From NCBI GenBank assembly GCA_013368315.1, contig JAACJM010000124.1, positions 62,001 through 126,000 of the forward strand: a stretch of DNA of 64,000 nt. Reading direction: 5' to 3'. The position numbers were made by a program, and so were the translations under genes. Origin of the DNA: Tetrapyrgos nigripes. Lineage: Eukaryota > Basidiomycota > Agaricomycetes > Agaricales > Campanellaceae. Numbering within the stretch: position 1 is the stretch's first letter; each line of letters begins with the position of its first letter. Under the pieces are notes generated by a model. That model made no database searches and was not told where the DNA came from. It worked only from the letters and a program-made list of their open reading frames with translations. Below are positions 34,697 through 47,500 of this stretch, one piece after another.

Positions 34697-37290
34697 CATG
34701 CTACGAATCTATCGACATTTACAAACGTGCTTGAGCAACGTACCGAGGCGCTTTTTGCAAGCCGTCCACAAATTCAGCCCACTTGGCATCATCCACTATA
34801 GGTACATTCACCGCCTCACTGACTTTCATCCCATTGATCCAACCATCTATTCCAGATTGCGCTGCAGTTATTGCTCGATTCTCCTGCTCCTGGAAGCTAT
34901 AGTAGCTGACAAGCTTCTCCCCCACAAACCACGCGAGATCTTCCCGAATCACTGCACATTCATATAGATCAAGGAGCTTCTGATCAACTCCAGCCTTCAC
35001 TGCGGCATTATATGCCATGCTATGGCCAATCGCACTGACCAACGTCTGCGCTTGAGGAAGGATCATGTTCGAAAAATCGGGATGCGCTCGACGACCCTTG
35101 CCTTGCCAGATGTTCTGATACGTGGTAAGCAATCCGTCTGCGTGCTTCGCAAGAAGGCCTCCGTGCTTGTAACCTGGCAGCGAATATCGGCCCTGGATCA
35201 GTTCAGATGCGAGACCTATGTAAAAGGGACATATGGTTAAAAGATATTATGCCCTTATGGAAGACCAATACTCACGGATACACAGAACAAGTATATCGCC
35301 TTCTGCAATCGCAACGCCTCGAGTGTTAGCCTATTGCATGGTTAGCAGAATTAAAACGTGAGTTAAAGCTTCATGCGTACGTGAAAGAGCGAAGTATGGT
35401 TATAATTGAATAGCCCTTGAACGCCGCATCTCTCCGACAGAGATTCTTGTCCGGTAAGGGCAGCTTTAATAGTGACGGTCTTGAAACAAGTGGCGATGCC
35501 GTGTCGAACCCGAAAGTCAAGTTCCTTGTTACTGAATTGTGTCGTGGCGAACTTCGAGAAGGCCTTGAACACGAAGGCCTGAGCTACTGCGTAGAAAATC
35601 GGCAGCTGTTGAGTCCGGAAAGAGAATATTGAAACACTAGAGCCACTAGGTGTGGAAACCTTTCTGCGGAGACTATATTTGTACGTGATGTATGCCGCTA
35701 TCTGTAGTGCTGGGATAGCCATAATCCCAACTGATAGAGTGCCAACTGCGACGCGCCAGATTGAAAGAAGGAAATCGATGCGGGGAATTTTAGGAGCTCG
35801 TGGATCGGACAGTAACGAATCTGCTGGTAGTAGAACCTGATGGAATGACGTGATAGAATGATTGAGAGGGGCTGCATTTCCTCGGTAAGGCAGTCGTTTG
35901 CAGATGATACCAGGCGACATGGTATGGCCGTCGTTGAGTTGGACTAAAAATGCTTTAATTCCGTTGTCGGTGCCGTCCACTACCAGCCTCGCAAAGACGA
36001 TTGCATAGCATGGCTTTCCGAGAACTGGAACCGTAGGAGACATGTATCTGTACTTCAAAATTTAGGGGAATTTCGAATGACAACCTGGAGGCAACACACT
36101 TGGCAGCGTTTGCATTCGGAGTGCTCAGCAAAAACTTCCCTTCTCTTGTTGGCGTAGCGATGGTCTCCAGCCGAGCGGCATCCAAGCCATGGCCGACCTC
36201 AGTGAGACAAAATTGTCCTCTGAAAGGTGGATGATCAGTTACCAGCGCTCGAGGTATCATCGGCGCAATATTCGAGACTCACATTGCTTTATAAGTGAGA
36301 AGATCATCCACAATCCTTTTCAGTTCTGGTCTGAAGTCCACCAGTGGTCCCAGAGTTCCGAGCACAAGGTTATACTGTATACAAAACAGGTTTGTGGCTG
36401 CACCATTGCGAACAACGGCTGGATTGCTCCACACATCCCAAAACTTTGCGGTCACATTAACAATATCATCGAGGGACAAACCTATAAAAATCAGTATGTT
36501 GATGCACTGTGAGTGGAAGTAGTGCCTACCACTTCGATGAGCCAGCCATTCAGCTTCTTGGTAAGCCTCGAGTGCTGCTCTCTGCTGTTCAGTGTTGGAT
36601 GCCATGGTGTAATGAAGATACGATGACGGTGATATCTGCGTAGACTCAACGATTTTAGAAAGCTATTTAAGTATCAGGATCCAGACTCAGCCACTGTACG
36701 GTTACCCACCGGGACAACGAAGGGACAAGGTCAAGTTTTATTTCGCTTAATGTCGCCTGAATGAGCCGTGGTCCTGTCACATGGAGGAGGAGTGTATTAC
36801 CTGAGCTAGGACCAAAAACCGATCCGCCGTGGGCCCTCCGGGAGGCAACCCGACATGGACTATGTATGTAGTCCACGATACTGGCTATGGGACGAACTAA
36901 ACCATCGAAGTCAGATTGGAATTTGTCCTGATAGGATACTGTCGGTCCTTTACACTAGTGTACACTGTCCGTTGACTTACGGTCTTGCTGTCACTGTGAC
37001 GTTAGATTTCCTTCCACACGCCATATGGTATGTAATATAAGTGGAAGCTCAAGAAATCATCCTGTCAATTCGAATTCAATCGCAATCCATATGTCTTGCC
37101 ACTGGGGAAGGGTACCATTGTTTTGCATGGCAAGATCGACGCCCCTTTTCAGATATCTCCGGATCCCAACAGCAACATCCACATATGTATATGTAGTGAT
37201 ACCGAGATTTTTATTCCTTCAACGTTAATCCGACTAGGAAGAAAAAGGATGTGCATATTAATAATAGCTACTGAGCTCTCTTGAGAGCTT
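34697..37290. repeat. Tandem segmental duplication, unit B
   Basis: Second copy of 31008-33460. The inner gene segment (about 35645-36045, the match of 31960-32365) is nearly identical to unit A, while the 5' exons and flanks have many differences. The extra block 36755-36925 is related to the repeat at 25741. Confidence 0.85.
34719..36605 (-). CDS. Acyl-CoA oxidase/dehydrogenase-like flavoprotein, copy B
   Basis: Paralogue of copy A with the same exon structure; start at 36605 (MASNTEQQRAALEAYQEAEW). It shares CLTEVGHGLDAARLET, NANAAKYMSPTVP, the same middle domain and SFRTQQLPIFYAVAQAFVFK. Differences cluster in the N-terminal domain (VNVTAKFWDVWSNPAVVRN against VNLTPKFWDVWIDAAVARN). The C-terminus is GLQKAPRYVAQARL with TAA at 34719-34721. 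The last three residues, ARL, fit the peroxisomal PTS1 pattern (S/A/C)(K/R/H)(L/M); copy A lacks it. The frame is intact throughout by eye. Of the two, copy B therefore looks more like a peroxisomal beta-oxidation-type enzyme; this is inference from three residues. Confidence 0.87.
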
Positions 37291-37756
37291 TTATATCTAC
37301 ATGTATTAGTACCAGAATATTTTACAAGTACCTACCCAATACCTACCAGTCCGTGTATGAGTAAGAGGAAGTACTTCGGAGTTGTACTATTTTCTACAAC
37401 AGTTTACAGGGGTGTGGGTATGAGGGAGTCGATTGTGCTACAGTCGGCAAAGGCTAAGCGTAAGCGGAGAACTAGGCTGATTAGACGAATGGATATGTCA
37501 ATTTCAATCCCGTAGGTTCGTCCCTAGCCGTTTCCCTGACGTCAGCCGATTACCTAAGGTAAAAGGTTCCTTGAGATGCCCAGCATTTTCGATCTCTGCA
37601 ATACCAAAAGAGGAAATGCGTTGTGGAACGGCATCCAAACGGTACTGGCTCCCATTACCAAATGTCCCAACGCCATATCGATTACATCTCCCTTCCTTCC
37701 TGTGGCGCTGTGGCGAAAGTTTCAAAAAAGTAAGTCCTAATATTTAGCTGAATACA
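36606..37756. other. Upstream region of copy B, then AT-rich intergenic sequence
   Basis: Includes the shared promoter block, the extra insertion at 36755-36925 and the conserved TGCCACTGG..TGGCAAGAT block at about 37096-37134. From 37290 to 37756 no gene is supported. Confidence 0.4.
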
Positions 37757-37764
37757 TCGTCTAA

Positions 37765-40672
37765 TAGGGCTCCTATCGGATCGGATTGGGTCGGATTCGG
37801 ATGCCATCCGCTCGGATTGTGGTCTAAAAAAGTCCAATCCGCATCCGCCGGATGGTATCCGAGCATCCGACGGATGATCGCCGGATGAGCGCAGCTTTGA
37901 CGCAGCTTCACTGTATGATGCATGAGAGCCTCGTTCTCCGCTTTTTTTCACGTATTTTCGTTGAATTCTATGCTTTGAAGTAGAGTACTTATTTTAATTA
38001 TGAAAATCACTGGGTACATACTACAGAGTCTCTCAGTTGCCTTCAGTGCTTCAAGGAAGAATGCTCTCACGCTAAGTAGACTACCATCTAATTGCTCCGT
38101 CTTCGTACGCGAGTCGACGGGCATGAAGAAAGAAAAATGTATAGGCTAAACGCGGCGACCCCAAAATGGAGCCGCCCGAAAAAGGAATGACATTAGGATG
38201 AGGATAACGCTAGAGCCCTGAAACAGCGACTCTGGTACATTTAGTAGTTAAGTACTAGGAATGGCCGAAATAAAGGTAACATTAAAAACCTGCAGAGGAA
38301 AACCACTCTGGGAAAAAAACCTCCTGTCAGGAAAAGTTTGCCAGTACTCGGGTCAGAAGAAGATAATGCAGAGGGAGGGATTGGGTGGGTGAACGAAGGA
38401 ATTCTCGAGGGAATGGGAAGTGAGTGAAAGAATAAAAACTGAGGAGAAAGAAGGAAATAACTGAGCTATAAGTATTGTAATAAATATCAAATACTTCGAG
38501 ACATGTATGAACGGATGTGTGGGAGGAAGGAGACCAACGGTTTCACTAGTGTTTGACTAGATCGCAAACCATTGATACGAAAGGTTTGATCTCGACGGCG
38601 AAACCGTGTTGATGTGCAAACCAAGAGAAGCTACGAGATGTAGACGAGATGGGATTAATAGGATGCGAAGGAACTACCTGAGTACATCAGCAAAAATACA
38701 AGTGGACTTTTCCGGACTTCCGAAGACTTTTCGTCGCTTTTTCAGGAGAGGACTTTTTCGGGACTTTTTTTGGAGTACTTTTTTGGGACTTTTACTTACC
38801 GAAGTACTTTTTTTACCGGCCTTTTACAGCCTTTGACTTACCCGAGGACTTTTTCGGGACTTTTTCTGCGTACTTTTGGACTTTTACTTACCGAAGTACT
38901 TTTTTATCGGCCTTTTACTTCTGCAGGCCGCCGCTGAGGGTAGAGTATGCACATACATATGCAATAAATGTGCTGCGTAGAACATTGCAAGGAATTACTA
39001 CTGGTAGAAGGGCAGGCAAGTCAGAAACGTGTGGATCCTGGATGAATTTCTACACGAAGGGAGATTTGAAGAACAAGCAATAAGAAGGGGATGAATGGGA
39101 CGCCCACATATTTGAGCAGAACAGTGGGTAGGGGGGTGGGGGCGTGAGAGTAGAGCATAAAAAAAGGGCAAGAGAGCGAAACGACGATGACGCGACACGT
39201 CGTCTTGGAGGTAAGTGGGGAAATGAGACATTGGTAAATACGTGTTAGTGTAAATTCCGTTTTTGCAGTGCTAAGCAAGTAGCGTTGATGTCATTGAGAA
39301 CATGTGGCTGGTCATAGAGGCGGGTCAGAAAGAAAGCGGGGGAGGGCTCGAAGGACAACGACAATGACATGGGGGATATGAAAGTAGCAGCGGTATCAGC
39401 GAACTCTGGCGAAATTTTTGTGCGGCCGTCACGGTCCTGGGGAGTTTGAAACTCCGCCAACCACCGATACAGTTGCGGACACATGCTGTTCGTTTTGTTG
39501 ACTCTTCTTCCTTCACGACCACTTCCTTTTGTCTCTCAAAATTCTTCTTACTGTCCCGCTAGCCTTTCCGTTTGCCTCTGTAAGTCACTCAGTGTCTAAA
39601 GTATGTCTAGCTCCGTCTTCTGGGCTACTGACTCGCACTTACAACTTACTTTCTAGGCCACGCTCTGTAGAGTTGGGATGATTATGGGAATATCGGGCAA
39701 GGGTTTCGGAGTAGCGCTCACAGTTTGAAGGAGTAGTCGTGAACTGGTCATTGCTTCAAGACTCCGGGTGCGTTTCTTACTGTCTCTTCGAGACTCGGCT
39801 CGATCTAACTACACCGCACAGAATATTTCGTCACCCGGGCAGTATCCATTGAAGACGTTCTTTCCCCCTCTGTATGTGCACACCTTATTAGGTGCTAGCT
39901 CTTTCCTGATTTTCTTTCCACAGACATGTGCGCAGGTCTACTAGTCTGGCTACGTTGTCTTCAAGAGTCTTCTTAGGAAAGGTGTGGAATTTGTATGTAT
40001 TCAACTAGTATAATCCTTTCTGTGTGTATGTACCTACATATGTACCCGAAATAAATGTGCTTTCAGGCTACTTTTACCGGGTTTTTTTGAGGTACGCGAA
40101 CCAAGCTTTCACTGCCTAACTGACATCTTTCACAGTTTCTTTTTCGTACCTTTTTGTGTACTTTTTGCGGACTTTTCAGAAACCGGTTTGACTTTTATTT
40201 GACTTCCATAAGCGATTGGACTTGCCTTTTGAAAGTCATCAGGGTAGGCGCAAAAGTACGGAAAAAGTCGTAAAAAGTCAAAAAAAAGTTCAAAAAAGCC
40301 GACTTGTATTTTTACTGATGTAGGAGATGGGAAAGGTGGAGATGAGAAATGCGAGACTCTGAGAAGTACTCACAATTAGACTATATTAAATAAATAATTT
40401 AACCACGACAAAATCGCAGTTCACTTTGTAGATTAAAAAATAAAACTAAAATGAGATGCGAGTCACTGTATAGTACCTCGGGAAAGCCCGAGACTGGTCA
40501 AAATTTGCCAATAATGAAGAATTCGCACGCTCCTAACCCATCCGCAGATCATCCTCGGATTGGTCGGATGCCATCCGTCGGTTGGTGGAGGAAGAGAAGC
40601 ACCATCCGCATCCGAATCCGAAGCAGCAATCGCTCGGATGGCGCCGGATCATCCGATCCGATAGGAGCCCTA
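37765..40672. mobile_element. 2.9-kb non-autonomous hAT-type transposon
   Basis: The element starts TAGGGCTCCTATCGGATCGG and ends with its exact reverse complement. It is flanked by a perfect 8-bp target duplication TCGTCTAA (37757-37764 and 40673-40680). Subterminal regions at both ends (37785-37885 and 40540-40660) are packed with CGGAT/ATCCG motifs, as is usual for hAT transposase binding. No transposase frame is present. Another element (38683-40323) lies inside it. Confidence 0.9.
38683..40323. mobile_element. 1.64-kb element nested in the hAT-type transposon
   Basis: Inverted ends TACATCAG(C/T)AAAAATACAA followed by GT(G/C)G(A/G)CTTTT. Iterated GGACTTTTT / GTACTTTTT motifs fill the left 250 bp (38700-38935) and right 260 bp (40065-40310), and ACTTACCGAAGTACTTTTTT occurs twice at the left. 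No transposase and no certain target duplication. The 39.0-39.9 kb interior has only short minus-strand frames. Confidence 0.75.
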
Positions 40673-40680
40673 TCGTCTAA

Positions 40681-42671
40681 ACTCGAAGCGTACGATTCAG
40701 GGATGGTAACTTTGTTTTGCTCCAGCTCCAGCCAAGTAAGTCAGTGAAACATGAATGATGGACGTATACCGAGCCTGTCAGCCGCGGGGACGAGGGGGAG
40801 AAAGATCAAGATCATCGTAAGCTTCGTGTCACTTACTGCCTGCCTAAAAACAAAAACAAAAAGATGAGAATAACAATAGCAAAATATAATAATGAAACAA
40901 GAAACGAAAGCAAGAAGAAATCAGCCATCAACCAACCCCTTACCAACGCTTTTCGGTAAGGCGCTCTTCCCCCCTCCTTACACCTTTATACGCACTCATC
41001 ATCTGGGCTCTTGTAATCCTTATCCCTCCGTCCCCGCCTTGGCCTTGGCCATTGCCGTTACCTTTGCGATCAGGATCTGCTGTAAACAAGCTACCCGAAG
41101 GAGAGGAACCGAGGTCCTCGGACGAGGATCAACGTCGTCTCGCCCAAGCCCCCCCATCGGTGTAGGGTAATTGTAGATAAATGGAGGGGCCGGGGCAAAA
41201 GAAGGCGACGACGACAGAAATTATGAAGTAGAAGGATGTACTCACTATCCATTCTCCCCAATGTTAAAAAACAATATTAGGTTCTTCATTTTTCTATACA
41301 ACGCATATGGATATGGGGACGAGGGTCAGCAGACACGTCACTCAGATAGTCCGGGAGGCATCCCAATGTACCTAGTAATCTAATAGTACATCATCGTCCC
41401 GGGATGACGAGTTCGCAGTGCGTTTAAACTGCTGTGGATCCATCTGGTTATGGTGACCGCCAAGAATTACAGCAAATACATACTAGTACGCTACGATTAT
41501 CTACGTTGATTTTTACTCTGTCTCTCCTGTTAGCATACCCTAGCCTCTTAGAATACCCTAGGGAACCACTGATCGTGCCTGTTGGCGCCAACGCCATAAC
41601 GCAAGCTGTTTATGCAAAGCGGGATACAGTTTAGGCGGGGTAGGTTGCACAATGCACAGGCCTCGGAGGGATGATGAACAGGGAGGTAGGTTATGAGAGG
41701 AGGCCTTGAAGGTGAAGTAGATATGGAGAGAGTGTATTTGTAGGACTACTGGGTTACAGGAGTACTGTTGACGTACTACGCAAAAGGTAGACCCGCGTGT
41801 CACGAGTTGGTCTGGGGATGAAGCATGGAATTTTGAGAGGCGAGGCAACGCAAAAGAACCTAGAACTCTCTGAGGGCGTCCGTAGTGGTAACTCTTATGG
41901 GAGTGGAGATTGGGGAGCGAGAGGCCGTCAGCCAATCAGAAATGAAATTAACAATTGACTACCTACGCTACTTATGAAGAATACGCGTGGCGTGACAATC
42001 ACCGTAACGCGCGGAATTGCTCGAGAATTTTGAGCTCGTCCTAGTTAACGTCGCCGACGACGATGACGGAGTTCTTTTTCCAAGCTGTAGTTTTGCGCAA
42101 GGGCACTCTGTGGCACTATAGGAAGCATCAAGAGAGATTTGGAGCAGAACCGGCCACTGGAAGAGGCTGGATTGGCGCTCGACCTTTTGGATGATGGTGG
42201 TATATTGAGAGCGGTGCATGGAGAGTACGGCGAAGAGGATAAAGGAGAGGATGAATAGGGTTGAGGGGAGCTGGGAAGCGAGACCCGGTAGGCGGGTATG
42301 TGGTGACGTAGGCGACATGCGTATGACGAACGGCACAGATAGGTAGGGGTAGGTGTTGGATTGGGAGACGCGGGGGAGACGCGGGGAAGACCGAGCGAAT
42401 AGAAACGAGAACAGGAACGGGAGGACGGAAAGAAAAGAAAAGGCGTTGGTAAGCAAAACGAAAACGAAGACGAAGATGTAGCAAAAGCGCAGGAACACAG
42501 ATAGGATACACACCTCGTCTCTCAACTCCAACGCCTCGAAAAACCGAGGGTATCCTAGGAGGACAAGGAGGGTTGTTAAGAGCCAGAGGTAAGCCCCATA
42601 CCGATATGAAAGAAGGTGCAAGGGGAAGAAAACAGGGAGGAAACATCGTCAGGCTCTAAACATCGTCGAAG
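40681..42671. other. Repeat-containing region without a supported gene
   Basis: A dispersed repeat at 41355-41505 matches 25795-25975. The minus-strand frame 41968-42621 is long (217 codons) and hydrophobic but Ser/Pro/Phe-biased and matches nothing; the overlapping frame 42128-42646 is similar in quality. I do not call either a gene. Confidence 0.35.
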
Positions 42672-43986
42672 GGGGGCCACCAGTTTTTCAAGCTACTAGT
42701 CAAGCTACTAGTCAAGCTACCAGTCAAGCTACAGTCAAGCTACTGTCAAGCTACTGTCAGGCTACCGTCAAGCTACCATTAGCAATTTCGTATGGATAGT
42801 TCACTTTAATATACAATTCATTTGAGTACATTTTGTGCATGTTTCTAGTACAAAGGTCAAACATTGCTTATGGTATTTTTGCTGGCAGGACGCGTCTGGA
42901 CCATGTGCATCATCCCAATACAGTAAGTGATACAAAGCTGTTCACACGCCTGTAGACCTTCAGGACTGTGGCTGAACGCTTGAATAAACATTCAGAGAGC
43001 TCCTTCCTCAGTTCTACCAGCACTCACTGCCAGTGCTCCCTTTCCTGCCTATTCCTGGAATCATCCCCCAATGCCTTACGCTAACTATATGAATCCGCCA
43101 CAGAGGATATTTATGTGTAGTTTATGACTACTTTGAGTATGTTTTGTGTAGTTTCTAGCTTATAGTTGGATGATTTTTCAATGAAAGTAGTTTTTGTGCT
43201 CAGCCTACTCTGGCATGTGCAATTTCAATAATAGTAAGTGACATGTCAATTTTAACACGGCTGCAAACCTTCAGGATTGTGGCTGAACACTTGAACACTG
43301 GAAAGTACTTCTTCTCATCAACAAAAAACACTATTTCATGGTAAGTAGTATGAGCTAACTGAGTAGATATTATATACATACTTAGAGAACTCAAGCTACA
43401 GTCAAGCTACAATCAAGCTATACTCAAGCTACACTCAAGCTATACTCAAGCTACTCAAGCTACAGTCAAGCTACAGTCAAGCTATACTCAAGCTACTCAA
43501 GCTACTCTCAAGCTTCCTCCAACTACTTTATATGCCCCTAAAATGCCTTTGATATGCCCTAATTTCTCTTGAATATGTCTAGACTATTTTTTGGCTTGTA
43601 AAATGATTGACATTGCCTTTGTATACTAAAACCTCATTCATATGGATCTGCATGTTCACTCTAGGTCACCATATTCACCAGACAAGCAGTCTAATACAGT
43701 TGGGAACATCTAGCTAAGACTTGCACAAAATGAGACTGCAATTTTAAAGTGTATGTACTTGACTCAGTAGAGCTCAGCCAATTTGCAATCAGGCATGTGG
43801 TGTCTACAATATACATCTCCTTAATGAATGACCCTTCCAATGTGAGTAACTTGTTGTGAGATGAAGTGTAATGAAGTTGATTACAGTAGCATAAGCACAG
43901 CCACACCCAAAAAGGAGAGTCAAGCTACACTCAAGCTACTCAAGCTCAGGTAGCTTGAGTAGTAGCTTGAAAAACCAGATGCCCCC
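42672..43986 (-). mobile_element. Second copy of the GTAGCTTGAG element, inverted
   Basis: Ends GGGGGCCACCAGTTTTTCAA and, from the right, GGGGGCATCTGGTTTTTCAA. Arrays of CAAGCTAC(A/T)(C/G)T lie at 42690-42775, 43392-43515 and 43918-43970. The core 43530-43920 is the reverse complement of the 23090-23470 core (TATGCCCCTAAAATGCCTTT, TTTTTTGGCTTGTAAAATGA). The core 42780-43385 is more diverged. Orientation is opposite to the copy at 22970-24258. No certain target duplication. Confidence 0.78.
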
Positions 43987-44562
43987 AGCAATGCTGGCGA
44001 AATTTTGCCAGTTTGGTGGATGGTTACCAATGCCTACAACACGTTGGCAAGCCTTGGCCATTCTGGTCAACAGTTGACAATGCTTAGTCTCATCATACCA
44101 GAATGGTCTGATCTCAAAACAATGGTCAATGGTTGGCCAGCAGTTACTATAGGTTACAACACAATGTAAATGTTTTGAAGGACAATCAACTTTTTTTTTG
44201 GTCAAACTTGGCATTTGAAGAACAATAAGATGAACAATGAACTTTTGGTCAACTGCAAAATAGGAGAACAATACTAATACTAGGCATACAACAGGGATCT
44301 AACATTTGCAGGGCGTAGTGCACTTTCAAGTGGCCAGTCTCACTGGTGTAGTTGTGGCACTGAGACTGCCCACAATGACGTCATACAAAGTGTCTGTTGC
44401 AACTCTCAATAGCGTAATTGCTGTGCTGAGACTGCTCGCTGGCCTACAATGACATCGTACACAAAGCATCTGCTGTAACTGTCAATGGCGTAATTGCCAC
44501 ACTGAGACTGCTCACTGGCGTTTGGTGTCTAGAAACATCTGTTACTGGTCCACCAAACATCT
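43987..44562. other. 3' non-coding part of the Plavaka-type element, with a tandem repeat
   Basis: At 44344-44521 a unit of about 66-76 bp repeats two and a half times (TAGCGTAATTGCTGTGCTGA, TGGCGTAATTGCCACACTGA). GCCAGTTTGGTGG and related GGCCA/TGGCC words recur at 43990-44150. Probably subterminal sequence of the transposon whose transposase starts at the right. Confidence 0.5.
44344..44521 (+). repeat. Tandem repeat, about 2.5 units of 66-76 bp
   Basis: Units begin at 44344, 44410 and 44486 and each contains CTGAGACTGC. The two full units share ACAATGACGTC/ATCGTACAAAG and TGTAACT/TGCAACTCTCAA words. Confidence 0.65.
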
Positions 44563-47500
44563 TCACAAAGCACCATATCTCTCAAGCTCTTCATTTTCTT
44601 CAATTTCCCCATCATCTCCATCATCACTGCCAGAGCCAGAGTATTCCTCACTCTCACTCTTGTCATTCTCGGAGCCATAAACTCGACTCTGCCTTGTCAT
44701 TATCAGATACTTCTTCTGCAAGCCTCTTGTCTTCTGGATTAACATCTATGTTGGGTGCGGATACATGCTCCTCAACTGCAATATCACATTCATCAGCTCC
44801 AACTTCTGGATGCTTGTCCACATTATCAAGTCTGTAGTGCCCAACTCCACCACCTACATAACACATGTAGATATCACGATCTGCAAAGCTAGAAGCAGAG
44901 ACCATTAGTACCTTTTCTAGAATTACAGAATGCTAGAATAATATGCACATATTGACATAGTAGTACTGCCAATCCATCTGGTCAGATTCCTCCTCCTCTT
45001 CATCCTCCCACTCATTCAAATCATAATATTGTGATGTCTTCTTCGCAAATGCTGGGATAAGGTGGCTTTGTCGTATAACTCCATCAGGATTTACAAATCT
45101 GTAAGCATTCAGATCACTGTCAGGTAAGAAGTGGACACAGTAGAGTTGTTTGTGTTTGAAGCCGCTGCAAAATTTCTTGTCCACAATGAAACACTGGACC
45201 CAGAGGACATCAAACATTGATGTTTTCGAGGAGTCCAAGCCTGGCTCATGGTTTGCAGCATCCAAGTGAAAGATACCAATGATCTGTGCATAGGAAAAAG
45301 GGTGCACTGAGCCTTCAGGAGCCAATGTCATTATATCTGCTCAAGATCTGGGATTGAGAGAGTCTTGGTATTGGCAGACATCATAACTGGTGTAGTTGAT
45401 TTGGAGAACCTTGTGGGTATAGATACAGTCATGGCTGAATATGATGTTCCTGCATTCTGCCCATATAAACTCGTTTTCATCAGAGACATGGTCTGGATCA
45501 CAGATGTGGCCTAGAATGTGAGACTGAAGCTTTGGTTTGAATTCCTGATGAATTAGCATCAGCTAATCTGCAAAAAAAGATAATGAAGAATCTAGCATAC
45601 CTGGAATGCTGATTCATGTCTATTGTCATGTACAAAGGCAGATAGGTTGACTGGAGAGTTGCAAGAGCAAGATATATGGTAATGTTGATCAGGATGAGTG
45701 AAGGGAAGGTTCTCCGAATGGCTAGGGCACAGCAGAATGGAATGACATGGATGTTCACTGCGTTTGTGCTTCTTTCCATTCTGGTTACCAAGAGGACGGA
45801 GATTATTGACTGCTGAAGGCAGTCAGTTACCAATAGCATGGAGTTTCCATTGCCTTTGATCCAACTGAGTAATCTGCTTTGTAGCCTTGTTTTTGTTAGT
45901 GCAGGCATAGAACACTTTGACATGTCGATGTTCTAGCTCTCCCTGGAAAATGGTATTAGTTAGCTAAATATTTGATAAAACCATGGGATGAAAGCATACT
46001 GTTTGAGTGTTGTATGAGTCGGTAGTACCAAACCAGGCAATAGTCAGCCAGTAATCACCCAACACATGGAATTTGTATGTTGCCCAGTTGAAGAGTTTCT
46101 GTGACTTGCCAATCTTGACATTTTGGGCAATTATTGGCTCTTTAGCCTTGCGGCGTATACGTCGACCACAAGCGGCTTCCTCCTTGTCCATCTCCTTAGT
46201 GTTTGGAAAGGTGTCAAAAACTTGCTTCTGGAATTGTCGAAGTTTTTGGCCCAGTGTCTGGGTGGCATCGTGTAGAAGACCCACAGTCAATTCTGTATGC
46301 ATCCGCAACTTGGCTAATGCATGCCATTCTGCCAAGACAAATAGCAAGTCGAGTATGACAGAGTTGTAGGGTTCGGGTAGAAGTTCTTCAAGAACGGAGA
46401 TACAGCACTTTGTAGATGATTAGTTGCTACAATCAAAAAAATTATATCATGCGACCTACCTGAAGAATGTCCTCATAGTCCTGTGCTGCTAGCTTCTTGA
46501 GCCCAGAAACATTCTCATTGAAACAGCAAATAGTCGAATGACCAAAGGGCAGCACTTGATGAAACCTATTACACTGAGAAGTCAGTTGTTATCTAAATAG
46601 ACCATCACAGAAAACATACCTCCAGTTCAATTCTTGTATGCAAGTACCACCATATGCAATCAAAACCTGCAGGAGATGGATAAGAATGGCTTTCCAAACT
46701 CCTAGTTCAAACTCGTGCATTAGATCGACAACGAGCATTGAATGAAAGTCGAATCCAAAGGTGTGGAATTGATGAGAGAATGTGTTCTAATGGTATCAGT
46801 ACTAACTATTATGTTGATGGCCATTAAAACTCACCAGGGTTGGTACCTCTGATCTTGCAGATGTAATCATTACAACAGCCTTGCTCTTAATGGTATGACC
46901 AAGGCCATAGATAAAGGTGTGGACACAATTAATGCACTCAACGTGGTGCTCATTGTCAACTTGTTTGAGAGTTTCTTGCCACCTCTCATCGTTCTTGGTT
47001 CCAAGGTCTGTCACTCTGTCTTTTGGTATTAGACAACATGGGCAGAGACATGTTCCTAAGTTCTTGATGGTAGTGAGGAGAACTCTGCAAGACAGTTAGT
47101 CATGTGCAGCAAAGCAAAACAGTCTACTCACTTCTCAGGATAATCAGCAGCATAAGTGAAAAATCAAGGAAAGAACTGGTGCCAAATACCATCATGGCAC
47201 TTAATCACAATACCATGGCGATATGCTTCCATGAACTTCTTGTCAAGAATTAGTCGCCAGACTGCATGCATCAGCTCTTACTGACAGTGTGTAAGGAGAT
47301 CGGCTGGCAGCCCTTCCCCAGTAAGCTGAGTGTACCAATTGAAGAATTCAGATTGAAGCTGAAAATGCCAGTGAAAATGAGTCAAGACACAAACAGTCCT
47401 ATATCTATGACACATACCTTGGGAATGTAGGCAATATGATGACAGCAACCTGATTTTGGCTTGCATCTCTCATATTTGGACTGATTTCCAAGAAAGAGAT

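Noticed and set aside
41968..42646. Two overlapping long minus-strand frames (217 and 172 codons)
   Set aside because: Strong Phe/Leu/Ser/Pro bias from a purine-rich plus strand; no domain, and overlapping frames equally open.
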